Counted from the stretch's first letter, positions 56,122-64,000 are shown. The stretch is 64,000 nt of DNA from Edaphobacter aggregans DSM 19364 (GCF_000745965.1 NZ_JQKI01000001.1:62001-126000), one strand, 5' to 3'. The notes: generated by a model from the sequence alone, not told the origin. A program made the numbers and translations.

Positions 56122-56160
56122 AGCCAGCGATTCTAACAAGCTCGTTCAGGTGCTTGCTTT

Positions 56161-56226
56161 GGGTACCCTCCCCTCCCCTAAAATGGTGCAAAGTATTCAA
56201 AGGTTATGACTTAGCTGGGTACCTTG
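56161..56226 (+). repeat. TGCAAAGTATTCA-type dispersed repeat, copy B
   Basis: Reads CCCTCCCCTCCCC, then GGTGCAAAGTATTCAAAGG, TGACTTAGCTGGGTACCTTG. It is the complement of copy A at 4572-4632 in the same order of parts. Confidence 0.75.
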
Positions 56227-56280
56227 TATTTCGGCGGCTTGTAAAGTATTGATTTTATTCGGTACGCCCAGACGGCATCT

Positions 56281-56310
56281 ATGCAAAGTATTCATTAATC
56301 ATGATTTAGC
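56281..56310 (+). repeat. TGCAAAGTATTCA-type repeat, copy D
   Basis: TGCAAAGTATTCA followed by TTAATCATGATTTAGCT; matches copy B at 24 of 30 positions by eye, 93 bases downstream of it in the same orientation. Confidence 0.7.
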
Positions 56311-56521
56311 TCTGCAGCTCGTAGAAATCCCGACCGTTGGGCCATGGAAGATCCTGGTCGGTCGAGATAGTTCTATTTTAGAAGGTCGAAGAGAATTAAT
56401 CGGCAACCAAGGTGGTTGATGGAACTGATTCAGGAGCGGTGGTTTACAGGTAGTTTGGAGTTTTGATGGGCTTGACAGACGAGCAGTGCGAATTGCATTT
56501 TTGTGCACTGTTTTTGAATAT

Positions 56522-56545
56522 TGCACCGATATAGAAATCGGTGCA
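56522..56545. promoter_or_regulatory. Probable VapB operator
   Basis: TGCACCGAT (56522-56530) and ATCGGTGCA (56537-56545) form a perfect 9-bp inverted repeat with a six-base spacer, ending five bases before the ATG at 56550. Antitoxin operators sit at this position. Confidence 0.65.
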
Positions 56546-56549
56546 CACT

Positions 56550-56804
56550 ATGATTATGAGGTCTAATATCAATCTCGACAGGGATGCCTACGACTTTGCC
56601 TCGGCCTATGCGAGGGCGAAGGGTATTCCTTTGGGTGCGGCAATCAGCGAGTTGCTTCGGCGCGCAGAGCAGATGCCGGAGCCTCCAGCCAGTGAGTCCT
56701 CACGGTTGAAGACGAACGAGCACGGTTATTTGGTGATTGCGGGGACGGGTAAGACGATCACTTACGAGATGGTCAAGGCAGCCTCGGAGGATGAGGTTGT
56801 CTAA
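56550..56804 (+). CDS. vapB: VapB-like ribbon-helix-helix antitoxin
   Basis: The 84-residue protein begins MIMRSNINLDRDAYDFASAY and has a ribbon-helix-helix region (NINLDRDAYDFASAYARAKG, IPLGAAISELLRRAE) and a C-terminal toxin-binding part (LKTNEHGYLVIAGTGKTITY). It neutralises the VapC toxin and represses the operon. ATGs at 56550 and 56556 and a GTG at 56541 are all possible starts; a perfect inverted repeat just upstream argues for 56550 or 56556. It overlaps vapC by 14 bases. Confidence 0.82.
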   Translation: MIMRSNINLDRDAYDFASAYARAKGIPLGAAISELLRRAEQMPEPPASESSRLKTNEHGYLVIAGTGKTITYEMVKAASEDEVV

Positions 56805-57249
56805 GGTTACACAGGCTCCGCGATATCTGCTCGATGTGAATGTGTTTGTAGCGCTTCTGGATGAGCGGCATGTCCACCACTCTGTTGTGACGGTGTGGTT
56901 CAACACGCCCGGCCTCCAGTGGGGCATTTGTCCGTTTACGGAGGCGGGCTTTTTGCGCTATGCGACGAGGCCTGAGACCGGCAACATGACCATGAGCGAG
57001 GCGAGCAGAATTCTAGCGCGGATCATCGAAGCTCCGGGGTATCAGTACCAGCCCGTGACAGATGACTGGCATACGCTGTGCCGTCCCTTATTCCCGCGAC
57101 TCTTTGGTCCCAACCAGATCACCGATGCCTACCTGCTTGGGCTGGCGGTGCGCGAGGGGCTGGTGCTGGTGACGCTGGACAAGGCCATCCTTCATCTGGC
57201 CGGGGAGTATCGGAGCCATGTGCTTTTGCTGACGGAGCAGGCTCACTGA
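56791..57249 (+). CDS. vapC: VapC-type PIN-domain ribonuclease toxin
   Basis: The 152-residue PIN-domain RNase has acidic residues at the expected places: first Asp in YLLDVNVFVALLDERH, the Glu in PFTEAGFLRYATRP, Asp in QITDAYLLGLAVREG and the last Asp in LVTLDKAIL. VapC toxins cleave tRNA or rRNA when freed from VapB. The start overlaps vapB; ATG 56791 or TTG 56797 (with CGGAGG better placed) are options. The gene is intact, in contrast to the frameshifted BrnT toxin. Confidence 0.88.
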   Translation: MRLSKVTQAPRYLLDVNVFVALLDERHVHHSVVTVWFNTPGLQWGICPFTEAGFLRYATRPETGNMTMSEASRILARIIEAPGYQYQPVTDDWHTLCRPLFPRLFGPNQITDAYLLGLAVREGLVLVTLDKAILHLAGEYRSHVLLLTEQAH

Positions 57250-57288
57250 CAGAGGGAAAGAGGCGGTTCGCGCCTTCCCGCGAATGAC

Positions 57289-57714
57289 TCAGGAGGCGTC
57301 GATCTTAACCGAGAAACGCTTAAGCACCCCACTTTCGCCCTCCCACCGGCGCCAGTATTTGAGGCGGAGCGTGGCACTACCCGCCGCGAGGACTTTGATC
57401 CGGAACTGGGCATCGCCACCCGACCCGACCACACCGGATGGATAGTTGGCGGTGGCTTCCTCAAGCTCAAACAGGTGAGTGTCTAGGTTGTCGGGCTCCC
57501 AGCGATACCCGGTGGTGGCGTTCTCGGCGAGATGAAGCTCGAGCGTGTCGCCTACCTGCGCGCGCACCTGCCCGCCATCGTTTTGTTCGGTGACCGTAAT
57601 TGTCATCAGCGCCCTCCTCGCGCTGGTGGGCGCCACGGCGCTGCCCGGAGTATGGGCACATGCTCCGAGCAGCGGGATAAGTCCGGCGACCGCAGCCAGC
57701 AGGATGCTCCTCAA
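57289..57714 (-). CDS. Chagasin-family (I42) cysteine-peptidase inhibitor lipoprotein
   Basis: The 141-residue protein has a lipoprotein signal (LLAAVAGLIPLLGAC, lipobox LGAC at about residue 19) and a chagasin-like domain. Its three inhibitory loops are visible: ENATTGYRWE (family NPTTGY), VVGSGGDAQ (GxGG) and KYWRRWEGE (RPWE-like). Chagasins block papain-family enzymes. The start is a TTG at 57714, chosen because it gives the signal; an ATG at 57606 would give a soluble protein with all three loops. It lies seven bases after the papain-family peptidase gene on the same strand, so the pair is translated together. Confidence 0.8.
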   Translation of the reverse strand: MRSILLAAVAGLIPLLGACAHTPGSAVAPTSARRALMTITVTEQNDGGQVRAQVGDTLELHLAENATTGYRWEPDNLDTHLFELEEATANYPSGVVGSGGDAQFRIKVLAAGSATLRLKYWRRWEGESGVLKRFSVKIDAS

Positions 57715-57721
57715 CGCAGAG

Positions 57722-58529
57722 TCAGAGCGTGACTCCGTAGCTTTCGTTGAAGAAGGCCGCGTTGATATAGTTTTCGCTTGCATAGGCAAAGCCCTTGTCG
57801 CCCCAGCCGGTGTTCCAGCTGTTGCGAACGATGAAGCGTTGGTCGGTAGTGTAACCGACCACCGCCACTGCATGGCCACCGCGCACGGTGTTGGGCATGA
57901 AGGTGTCGAGCTTGCCGCCGGTCGCGGTTGCGTTGTCCCACGTATGGTCAACGTTGAGTCCGACCAGGATGGGGCCGTGTTGTGCGAGCCACCCCCCGCC
58001 AGTTGGGTAGATTCCGCTGCAGGTTGAAGTAGGCGGCAATTTTGCGCGTCGCTGCGGTTGCGAAGAAGGTGTCCTCATCTCCGGTGTACATGGCTGTAAC
58101 GATATTGAACGGCAGCATCGTCTCCGGTGCCGCGCCAAACCTCCGCAAGATGTCGACTGCAGCTTTCAACGTGGTGCCGGCGCCCTCGATCATCGTCTCG
58201 GTACGCGTTGTGAACTGGTCGGTCTCCTTGGATGCCATCCATGTGAATCGTGGTGAAAGTTTTGCGTTCTGCGGCAGGCGGTTGGCCATGGCGAACATAT
58301 AGCGCGCTACACCGTCGGTCGAGCCCCATCCGACGCACGAACCGGTGTTCTTCTGGTCGCCGATGTCCCACCATGGCTTGCGCAGATCGACACTGGCGGG
58401 AAGTGCCGCCGGTGCCGCCAGCGCACCCGATGCGATCGCCTGGTGAAACTGCCAGTCCGTTTCCGTATTGCGGGATGGTACAAGGTTGCAGATGCGCTCC
58501 TGCTCGGGGCGCGTCGTCGTTTCCGCCAT
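57722..58529 (-). pseudogene. Papain-family (C1A) cysteine peptidase, single frameshift
   Basis: The first part (58529 to about 57998) encodes ASVDLRKPWWDIGDQKNTGS then CVGWGSTDGVARYMFAMANR, with the Gln and catalytic Cys. The second part, in another frame to 57722, encodes WLAQHGPILVGLNVDHTWDN, RGGHAVAVVGYTTDQRFIVR (catalytic His) and NSWNTGWGDKGFAYAS (catalytic Asn). An extra G in the run complementary to C6 at 57992-57997 splits them; removing it gives NWRGWLAQ and a 268-residue enzyme. The protein lacks a signal peptide. GGAGGT lies just before the start. Paired with an inhibitor gene immediately downstream. Confidence 0.82.
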
Positions 58530-58993
58530 GATTGACCTCCAAACACTTCGCAAGACTAAGCCCTGCAAATCGCGCGCGGATAAATCCAATTTGCGAGGGT
58601 TTAGCGAGATTATGTGGTTACGGGTGCCCGCGGCCCGCCCGTGTCTGAATGGAGTGTCCCTGAGAAGGATGAATGTATTTAGAAGAGACCGGGAAAAAGG
58701 GCCGAAAGAGCGATCGTGGGTCGTCAACTTTCAGGTGCGGAAGCGCATATATACTGCCTGTCCAATTTGTCAAGCTAATAAATAGGAACGTGAAGGGCAG
58801 CTCGTCACCCTGCAGGGTGGGAACCAAGTCACTCATCAAGCCTGAAGGCCTGGCGTACCCCGAAGCGGTTCGAGCTTCGCTCGAATGATCCCACTCATGT
58901 CGCAATGAAGCTGCGCCGGGAAATGGGACACCCGGCTCTCGCGACTGGTCGGCAAATAAAAAGCGAATAAAATCTCTTCAGCGAACTCCACTT
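58530..58993. other. Intergenic region with repeat copy 3
   Basis: Divergent spacer between the peptidase gene and the polymerase gene. It carries the inverted composite repeat at 58838-58935. The 58600-58830 part is fairly A/T-rich and holds no convincing gene. Confidence 0.6.
58838..58935 (-). repeat. Dispersed composite palindromic repeat, copy 3 (inverted)
   Basis: The complement carries CCGGGTGTCCCATTTCC, a hairpin GCTTCATTGCGACATGAG, TTCGAGCGAAGCTCGAACC and a second palindrome AGGCCTTCAGGCTT, the same order as at 4200-4296. Confidence 0.8.
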
Positions 58994-60313
58994 ATGACCT
59001 CCGCGCCACATCCCGACCGCTTCAGCTTTATGCACATCGACCTGAACAGCTTCTTTGCGTCGGTGGAGCAGCAGCTGCACCCGGAGTATCGCGGCAAGCC
59101 TTTGGCTGTGGTGCCGACGATGGCGGACACGACGTGCTGCATCGCGGCGAGCTATGAGGCGAAGGCGTTTGGGGTGAAGACGGGCACGCAGGTGGGTGAG
59201 GCCAAGAAGATGTGTCCGGGGATCATCCTGATCGAGGGCAATCATACGGAGTATGCGAAGTACTCGGCGGAGATTGCGAAGGCGGTGGAGCTTTGCTGTC
59301 CGGTGGCGCATACGCCTTCGATCGACGAGATGGTGTGCCAGCTGATGGGGCGGGAGCAGGAGCCTCCGCGGGCGAGGAAGATTGCGCTGGAGATCAAGCA
59401 GTCGATCTACAGGAACGTGGGCGTGGCGCTGCGGTGTTCGATTGGGATGGCTCCGAACCGCTACCTGGCGAAGATTGCGAGCGACATGCAGAAGCCGGAT
59501 GGGCTGATTGGGCTGCTGCCGTCGCAGTTGCCGCGTGCGATTGCGCATCTGGAGCTGCGCGACCTGCCGGGCGTGGGCGCACGCACTGAGGTTCGGCTGA
59601 ACGCGAAGGGCATCACGACGATGGAGCAGCTGCTGGCGTTGGACCGCAACGGTATGCACAGCCTGTGGAACAGCGTGTGGGGCGACCGGATGTATCACTG
59701 GCTGAGGGGCGGCGAGACGGGCGACGACGGCGCGACGGTGATGAGCGATGTGCAGAAGTCGCTGGGACATTCGCACGTGATGGCGCCGGAGTTTCGCAGC
59801 GAGGAGGGCGCGTGGGCCATCGCCAACAAGCTGCTGCACAAGGCGGCGATGCGCCTGCGGATGGAGAGGTTCTACACGGGCTCGATGTCGATCGCGATCC
59901 GCTACCAGCTGACGCGCGAGCAGGCGGAGAGGATGAAGTCGAAGCGCCACTTCAGCGGGATCAAGCACTCGGGCTGGGGGATGGAGGCGCGGTTTCGCGA
60001 GTGCCAGGACACGCTGACGCTGCTCGAAGCGATGCGCGGGATGTGGGCTCGGCGGCCGCAGGGCGAGGAGTTTCGCAAGCCGTTCTTTGTGGGCGTGACG
60101 CTGCGGGATCTGGTGCCCGAAGACGAGCACCAGGAGGAGTTGTTCGGGGATCCGGACAATCGCACTCAACTATCAGCCACGATGGACAAGCTGAACCTGA
60201 AGTACGGGCATACGACGCTTCACTTCGGGAGCATGCTACCGGCGCGGGAGAGTGCGCCGACGCGGATCGCGTTTACGCAGATTCCGGTGCAGTATGGCGT
60301 GGACTATATGTAA
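58994..60313 (+). CDS. Y-family DNA polymerase (DinB/Pol IV-like)
   Basis: Error-prone translesion polymerase. The 439-residue protein has motif I MHIDLNSFFASVEQ with the catalytic Asp, TCCIAASYEAKAFGVKTG, motif III HTPSIDEMVCQLMG with the Asp/Glu pair, the helix-hairpin-helix LRDLPGVGARTEVRL, and the little-finger region SLGHSHVMAPEFRS. It is longer than E. coli DinB (351 residues), with about 90 extra C-terminal residues (FFVGVTLRDLVPEDEHQEEL) that could bind the clamp: QEELF is beta-clamp-like. It lies downstream of a composite repeat. Confidence 0.9.
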   Translation: MTSAPHPDRFSFMHIDLNSFFASVEQQLHPEYRGKPLAVVPTMADTTCCIAASYEAKAFGVKTGTQVGEAKKMCPGIILIEGNHTEYAKYSAEIAKAVELCCPVAHTPSIDEMVCQLMGREQEPPRARKIALEIKQSIYRNVGVALRCSIGMAPNRYLAKIASDMQKPDGLIGLLPSQLPRAIAHLELRDLPGVGARTEVRLNAKGITTMEQLLALDRNGMHSLWNSVWGDRMYHWLRGGETGDDGATVMSDVQKSLGHSHVMAPEFRSEEGAWAIANKLLHKAAMRLRMERFYTGSMSIAIRYQLTREQAERMKSKRHFSGIKHSGWGMEARFRECQDTLTLLEAMRGMWARRPQGEEFRKPFFVGVTLRDLVPEDEHQEELFGDPDNRTQLSATMDKLNLKYGHTTLHFGSMLPARESAPTRIAFTQIPVQYGVDYM

Positions 60314-60337
60314 GCGGTGCTATAGTTCTGCTCACGC

Positions 60338-61000
60338 ATGCTGGCACGGCTTCGATCATGGCGCGGGGCGACAACCCCCGAAAAAATTGCGCTCGTTCTC
60401 ATCGCGATAGGTCTGCTTCTTCCGACTGGTGTGGGGACATATTTCGCCACACGGAATTGGATTTCCCTCGATGAGCCCATTAACCTGAGCTCGAAAAGTG
60501 CAAGAACATTCCAATTCAAGGTTAGAACGAGTGGTCTATACAGAATCGGCATTCGAACTGATCGAACAATTGCATTCCACAGATTGGACTGCCTTCTTGG
60601 CCTTGGACAACGAACCGCACTCAACGATTGCGGACAAATTCAGCAGGTTCTGGACTTGGATTGGCAACTATATCGATCCGGCGATCTGATTCAACAAGGA
60701 AAATACGGCGACAATCTAGGTGGGGGGCATAGCAAGGACTATATTGATGCCGAGTTTGGATATGTTTACGTAAAGAGAGGGCGATACACGCTCATCATAA
60801 CCCCGACTAAAAATAGTCAATTGCTTGCTCCAACTAATCCGAGAGCACATTTTGAAATAGCTAGCGACTACTATGTCGGGTCACTGATACTGCAATCAGG
60901 TTCTCTTTTCTTCGGAGTTTTTCTGATTGTCGTCGGTTCGGCGATCATGGCGATACAACAATGGCGACTGAAGAGAATGCGATCAGGAAGCATGATCTAG
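60338..61000 (+). CDS. Membrane protein with two terminal helices, unknown function
   Basis: The 220-residue protein has a hydrophobic segment near residues 15-37 (EKIALVLIAIGLLLPTGVGT), an extracytoplasmic beta-rich middle (FQFKVRTSGLYRIGIRTDR, HSKDYIDAEFGYVYVKRGRY) and a second helix at about 185-207. I do not recognise the family. The codon use is more A/T-rich than in neighbours, hinting at transfer. Its end overlaps the gluQ start by 40 bases, so the two may be translationally linked. Confidence 0.65.
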   Translation: MLARLRSWRGATTPEKIALVLIAIGLLLPTGVGTYFATRNWISLDEPINLSSKSARTFQFKVRTSGLYRIGIRTDRTIAFHRLDCLLGLGQRTALNDCGQIQQVLDLDWQLYRSGDLIQQGKYGDNLGGGHSKDYIDAEFGYVYVKRGRYTLIITPTKNSQLLAPTNPRAHFEIASDYYVGSLILQSGSLFFGVFLIVVGSAIMAIQQWRLKRMRSGSMI

Positions 61001-61812
61001 ACCACTACGCCAGCCGTCTCGCTCCTTCTCCAACTGGCTTGCTTCATCTTGGTCACGCAGCGACCTTCTGGACGGCGTATCAACGAGCGCTGGAACAGGA
61101 CGGCACGCTGCTGCTGCGTAATGAGGATCTCGATCCGCAGCGCTCGAAGCAGCAGTATGTCGATGCGATGATCGAGGACCTGGCCTGGCTGGGGATTGCG
61201 TGGACTCCGCCGATGGTGGTGCAGTCGGAGCGGATTCCGCTGTATCGCGAGGCGTTTGAGCGGTTGCTGGCGAGCGGTCATGCCTACGCCTGCACGTGCT
61301 CGCGGCGGGAGCTGGCGCAGATGGTTGCGGCTCCGCATGAGGATGCGGATGATGAGCCGGTGTACACGGGGCGATGCCGACCAGCGGAGGGTGCGGTGCC
61401 GCAGAGTCTTGCGCCGGGGATGAACTATCGGTTTCGCGTGCCGGATGGCGATGTGGTGCGGTTTGTGGATTGCAATCTTGGGCCGCAGAGCTTCACCGCC
61501 GGCGGGGACTTCGGCGACTTCCTGATCTGGCGCAAGGATGGTCTGCCGAGTTATCAGCTTGCGTGTGTGGTAGATGATGCGGCGATGCAGATTACGGAGG
61601 TGGTGCGTGGGGCCGACCTGCTGAAGTCGACGGCGCGGCAGATTTTGTTGCAGCGAGCGCTGGGGTTGCCTGCGGTGCAGTACTTTCATACGCCGTTGCT
61701 GCGCGACGAGCGTGGCATGCGGCTGGCGAAGAGGCACGATGCGCTGGCGATCCGTACGTTGCGAAACAAGGGGTTAGCTCCGGGCGATGTTTTGTGCATG
61801 TTTGGCGCGTGA
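60961..61812 (+). CDS. gluQ: Glutamyl-Q tRNA(Asp) synthetase
   Basis: A truncated glutamyl-tRNA synthetase that attaches Glu to the queuosine of tRNA-Asp. The 283-residue protein has the SRLAPSPTGLLHLGHAATFW signature (HLGH as HIGH motif), LRNEDLDPQRSKQQYVDAMI, a Cys-containing zinc region (ACTCSRRE and GRCRP), and GMRLAKRHDALAI at the KMSKS position. Lacking the anticodon-binding C-terminal domain is normal for the family. The start overlaps the preceding membrane-protein gene. It is followed by a lipoprotein gene. Confidence 0.93.
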   Translation: MATEENAIRKHDLDHYASRLAPSPTGLLHLGHAATFWTAYQRALEQDGTLLLRNEDLDPQRSKQQYVDAMIEDLAWLGIAWTPPMVVQSERIPLYREAFERLLASGHAYACTCSRRELAQMVAAPHEDADDEPVYTGRCRPAEGAVPQSLAPGMNYRFRVPDGDVVRFVDCNLGPQSFTAGGDFGDFLIWRKDGLPSYQLACVVDDAAMQITEVVRGADLLKSTARQILLQRALGLPAVQYFHTPLLRDERGMRLAKRHDALAIRTLRNKGLAPGDVLCMFGA

Positions 61813-61862
61813 ACGCGGGGCGCCGGTTCTGCATCCCACTCTGCTGAAGGAGTGGATTTGGC

Positions 61863-62504
61863 ATGAGGATTTTGAGGATGAGAATGCCGTGCCGCGCCGC
61901 TGTCGTGCTGGGAGCGGCGGTCGCACTTGCGAGCGGGTGCAACAAGCGGGTCGACAATACGATTCATTTCACGGACGCGATCAACACGTACTACACCGCG
62001 CATCCGGAGTGTCTGTGGAAGACGCCGGTGAAGTTTCCCGTTCAGGCCGACACGTCGGACACCAGCAAGACCACGCCCTATGACGCGCTGGTCGATCAGG
62101 GGCTGCTAGTCCGCACCACTGACCAGAAGACGGTGATGGTAGTGGCGAGCAAGCAGGTGAACAACTACGACCTCTCCGAGAAGGGGCGCGCGGCCTGGAT
62201 GGCCGACACGGATCAGCCGGGCTTCGGCAACTTCTGCTACGGCCGCCGCAGGGTCACGAGCATCGACAGCTCGACGCCGACCAGCAACGAGCGCGGAGCA
62301 ACTACGCAGGTGAGCTATCACTACACCGTTGCGGACACGCCCGCGTGGGCCACCGCCGAAGAGACGAAGAACGCCTACCCGCAGATACGCGCCGACCTCG
62401 AGGGAACGCACACCGGGCAGGCCATCCTGATCGAGACCAACGAGGGCTGGAAGCTGGCGCGCACGGGACCAATCGCACCTGCGCCCGCGCCTTCAGGCTC
62501 GTAA
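61863..62504 (+). CDS. Exported lipoprotein, unknown function
   Basis: The 213-residue protein has a lipoprotein signal with lipobox ASGC (Cys26) after a hydrophobic stretch (AAVVLGAAVALASGC). The mature part contains INTYYTAHPECLWKTPVKF, LVDQGLLVRTTDQKT, GFGNFCYGRRRVTSIDS and a C-terminal Pro/Ala tail. I do not recognise the family, but such proteins are common as small envelope lipoproteins in Terriglobia. It is just downstream of gluQ and ends before a strong terminator. Confidence 0.75.
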   Translation: MRILRMRMPCRAAVVLGAAVALASGCNKRVDNTIHFTDAINTYYTAHPECLWKTPVKFPVQADTSDTSKTTPYDALVDQGLLVRTTDQKTVMVVASKQVNNYDLSEKGRAAWMADTDQPGFGNFCYGRRRVTSIDSSTPTSNERGATTQVSYHYTVADTPAWATAEETKNAYPQIRADLEGTHTGQAILIETNEGWKLARTGPIAPAPAPSGS

Positions 62505-62523
62505 TTCTTCGTTCGCAAACACA

Positions 62524-62559
62524 AAGATGGCCTGCACAGCGTTCTCTGCAGGCCATCTT
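62524..62559. terminator. Bidirectional terminator
   Basis: AAGATGGCCTGCA / TGCAGGCCATCTT, a 13-bp perfect stem with a ten-base loop. It serves the plus-strand lipoprotein gene and the minus-strand S9 peptidase gene that converge here. Confidence 0.93.
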
Positions 62560-62576
62560 GCTTCGTTTGATACGAA

Positions 62577-64000
62577 CTACTCGTCGTCTTCCTCGGGGCC
62601 ACCGGCGAGTGCGGCCTGCGTCTCGGCGTACGACTTCATCTGGTACTCGTGCGGCGGAGTTTCGCCGGCGAGATTGCGCACGAAGTAGTCCCAGCGTCGC
62701 CGCGTCATGTACTGCGAGGCCTCGGCGTAGCCGTGCTGCACGTTGGGGATCATCAGCAGATCGAAGTCTTTGTTGGCCTTGATCAGCGCGTCGACGACGA
62801 GCAGCGTGTTGTTCGGCGGCACATTGTTATCCATCGTTCCGTGCGCCAGCAGCAGCTTGCCCTTCAGATTCTTCGCGATGTTCTGATTGGCCTGGCTGTC
62901 GTAGTTGCTGGTACCGTCGGGGTTCTTCACCTCGAGGCCAGCCCACTTCTCTGCCCAGTCGTCCTCGTAGTCGCGCTGGTCATGATTGCCGCTCTCGGCG
63001 ATGCCGACCTTGAAGAAGTCGGGATAGTTGAACATCGCCGCAGCTGTTGCGTTGCCTCCGCCGGAGTGGCCATACATGCCCGCGCGATCGATGTCGATCC
63101 ACGGGTAGCGCGCGGTCAGCTCCTTCATTCCCGCGACCTGGTCGGGGATGGTGTTGTCGCCGAGGTTGCCGTAGTAGGCCTCGTGGAAGGCCTTCGAGCG
63201 CCACGGCGTTCCCATGCCGTCGATGCAGACGACGACGAAGCCGAGTTCGGCGAGCGACTGCATGTCGCGGTGCGCGGCCGCGAAGCTGCGGGAGCCACAC
63301 GAGCCCGTCTGCGGCCCCGGATAGACGTTGTTCACGATGGGATACTTCTTCGTCGCGTCGAAGTTCGTCGGCTTGAAGAGGAAGCCGTAGAGGTCCGTCT
63401 TGCCATCGCGCGCCTTCACGGTGATGGACACCGGCGGAACCCAGCCTGCGGCGACGAGCTTCGTAATGTCCTGCTTGGCCACCGCGAGCGCAAGCTTGCC
63501 CGTGCTGTCGCGCACGACCGCGGTCTGCGGCTCGGTCGGCGTCGAGGCGACATCAACAAAGTATTTGCCGTCGGGCGATGCGGTGACGTTGTGATCCGCG
63601 TTCTCAGGGGTCAGCAGCTTCATGCCGCTGCCGTCAAAGCGAATGCTGTAGTAGTGCTGGAAGTACGGGTCGCGGCCCTTCTCCTTGCCGACCGCGAGGA
63701 AGCAGAGCGTGCGCGAAGCGGCGTTGACCACCAGCACCTGCGTCACATTGCCCTCGCCGTGCGTGATCTGGTTCTTCAGCTTGCCCGTCGCACCGTCGTA
63801 GAGATACATCTGGCCCCAGCCGTCGCGCTCGCTGAACCACAGCACCTCGTTGGTGTCCCAGAGGTACTTCCAGTTCACGCGGCCGTTGCCGCTCTCGAAG
63901 AACTTCGGCGTGGTCTCGTTCATCACCTCGTGCACATCGCCGGTCGCGTCGTCGGCCACACGCAGCCATACCTGCTTGTGATCGCGCGAGCTGGAGGCAA
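62577..64000 (-). CDS. S9-family prolyl oligopeptidase / DPP-IV type, 5' truncated by the window edge
   Basis: Serine peptidase that trims dipeptides after Pro or Ala, or a related oligopeptidase. The visible 474-codon part has the end of the beta-propeller domain (KYLWDTNEVLWFSERDGWGQ and MYLYDGATGK) and the catalytic domain: GHSGGGNATAAAMF with nucleophile Ser, HGTMDNNVPPNN with Asp, and NVQHGYAEASQYM with His. In-frame codons continue to the window end (RDHKQVWLRVADDATGD), so the start lies beyond 64000. The C-terminal tail is acidic (EEDDE). A terminator follows in the convergent spacer. Confidence 0.93.
   Translation of the reverse strand, partial: ASSSRDHKQVWLRVADDATGDVHEVMNETTPKFFESGNGRVNWKYLWDTNEVLWFSERDGWGQMYLYDGATGKLKNQITHGEGNVTQVLVVNAASRTLCFLAVGKEKGRDPYFQHYYSIRFDGSGMKLLTPENADHNVTASPDGKYFVDVASTPTEPQTAVVRDSTGKLALAVAKQDITKLVAAGWVPPVSITVKARDGKTDLYGFLFKPTNFDATKKYPIVNNVYPGPQTGSCGSRSFAAAHRDMQSLAELGFVVVCIDGMGTPWRSKAFHEAYYGNLGDNTIPDQVAGMKELTARYPWIDIDRAGMYGHSGGGNATAAAMFNYPDFFKVGIAESGNHDQRDYEDDWAEKWAGLEVKNPDGTSNYDSQANQNIAKNLKGKLLLAHGTMDNNVPPNNTLLVVDALIKANKDFDLLMIPNVQHGYAEASQYMTRRRWDYFVRNLAGETPPHEYQMKSYAETQAALAGGPEEDDE

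Larger units (their letters stand above)
56122..56549. other. Intergenic region with repeated TGCAAAGTATTCA elements
   Basis: Lies between the divergent carboxyltransferase and vapB genes. It contains two copies of TGCAAAGTATTCA...TTAGCT (56188-56217 and 56281-56310), a third degenerate AAAGTATT at 56239, and a TTGACA box at 56472-56477. The 56310-56470 part shows no gene or clear structure. Confidence 0.6.

Noticed and set aside
54487..56136. 549-codon plus-strand open frame opposite the carboxyltransferase
   Set aside because: Val/Asp/Gly-rich repeat-like translation with no family; the minus strand has all carboxyltransferase motifs.

Overview
This 64 kb window is high-GC bacterial DNA that looks like a member of the Acidobacteriota, class Terriglobia (Granulicella, Terriglobus or Edaphobacter type). 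The evidence is an Oar-like TonB-dependent receptor with an N-terminal carboxypeptidase-regulatory domain, a GH92 alpha-mannosidase, DUF3857/TPR and DUF885 proteins, many secreted peptidases, a very short zinc-ribbon protein, and typical intergenic palindromes. The assignment is an inference from gene content; no rRNA or tRNA gene was seen.

Layout. 0-4.1 kb: a cupin gene broken by a small internal inversion, a small membrane protein, a frameshifted outer-membrane protein and a DUF1254/DUF1214 lipoprotein. 4.6-9.9 kb: a CDF metal exporter, the HslVU protease, and an HxlR regulator divergent from a short-chain dehydrogenase. 10-20 kb: OsmC, a small zinc ribbon, and three secreted glycoside hydrolases (GH92, a six-hairpin glycosidase, GH18), with an M28 peptidase and MutY between them. 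20-30.6 kb: TetR divergent from azoreductase, a 1045-residue LssY_C/beta-barrel protein, a frameshifted ferritin-like protein, an Old Yellow Enzyme, a frameshifted DUF2199 protein, GalU, a DUF885 peptidase and a cupin. 30.7-45.2 kb: Mfd, a lone sugar-binding lipoprotein, a Gpr-type aldo/keto reductase, a transglutaminase/TPR protein, HisS, a BrnTA toxin-antitoxin pair (toxin frameshifted), AspS and an unknown frameshifted gene. 45.2-57.2 kb: a PT-linker surface protein, a rhomboid-like protein without catalytic residues, an M28 peptidase, a LysW-like carrier, a TonB receptor, a cupin, an acyl-CoA carboxyltransferase and a VapBC pair. 57.3-64 kb: a chagasin-like lipoprotein inhibitor beside a frameshifted papain-family peptidase, a Y-family polymerase, glutamyl-Q tRNA(Asp) synthetase, a lipoprotein and the C-terminal part of an S9 peptidase that runs off the window.

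Together the genes describe a polymer-degrading soil heterotroph: secreted glycosidases and peptidases, a SusC/Oar-type receptor, oxidative and electrophile stress enzymes under local regulators (HxlR, TetR), and housekeeping translation and repair genes. Six genes carry a single net frameshift and one carries an inversion. Several frameshifts sit in homopolymer runs, so draft-sequence error must be weighed against real decay.

The most interesting points are the peptidase-inhibitor pair at 57.3-58.5 kb, the inverted segment in the first cupin gene, two families of dispersed intergenic repeats, likely operators for TetR/AzoR, BrnTA and VapBC, and the proteolytically dead rhomboid.
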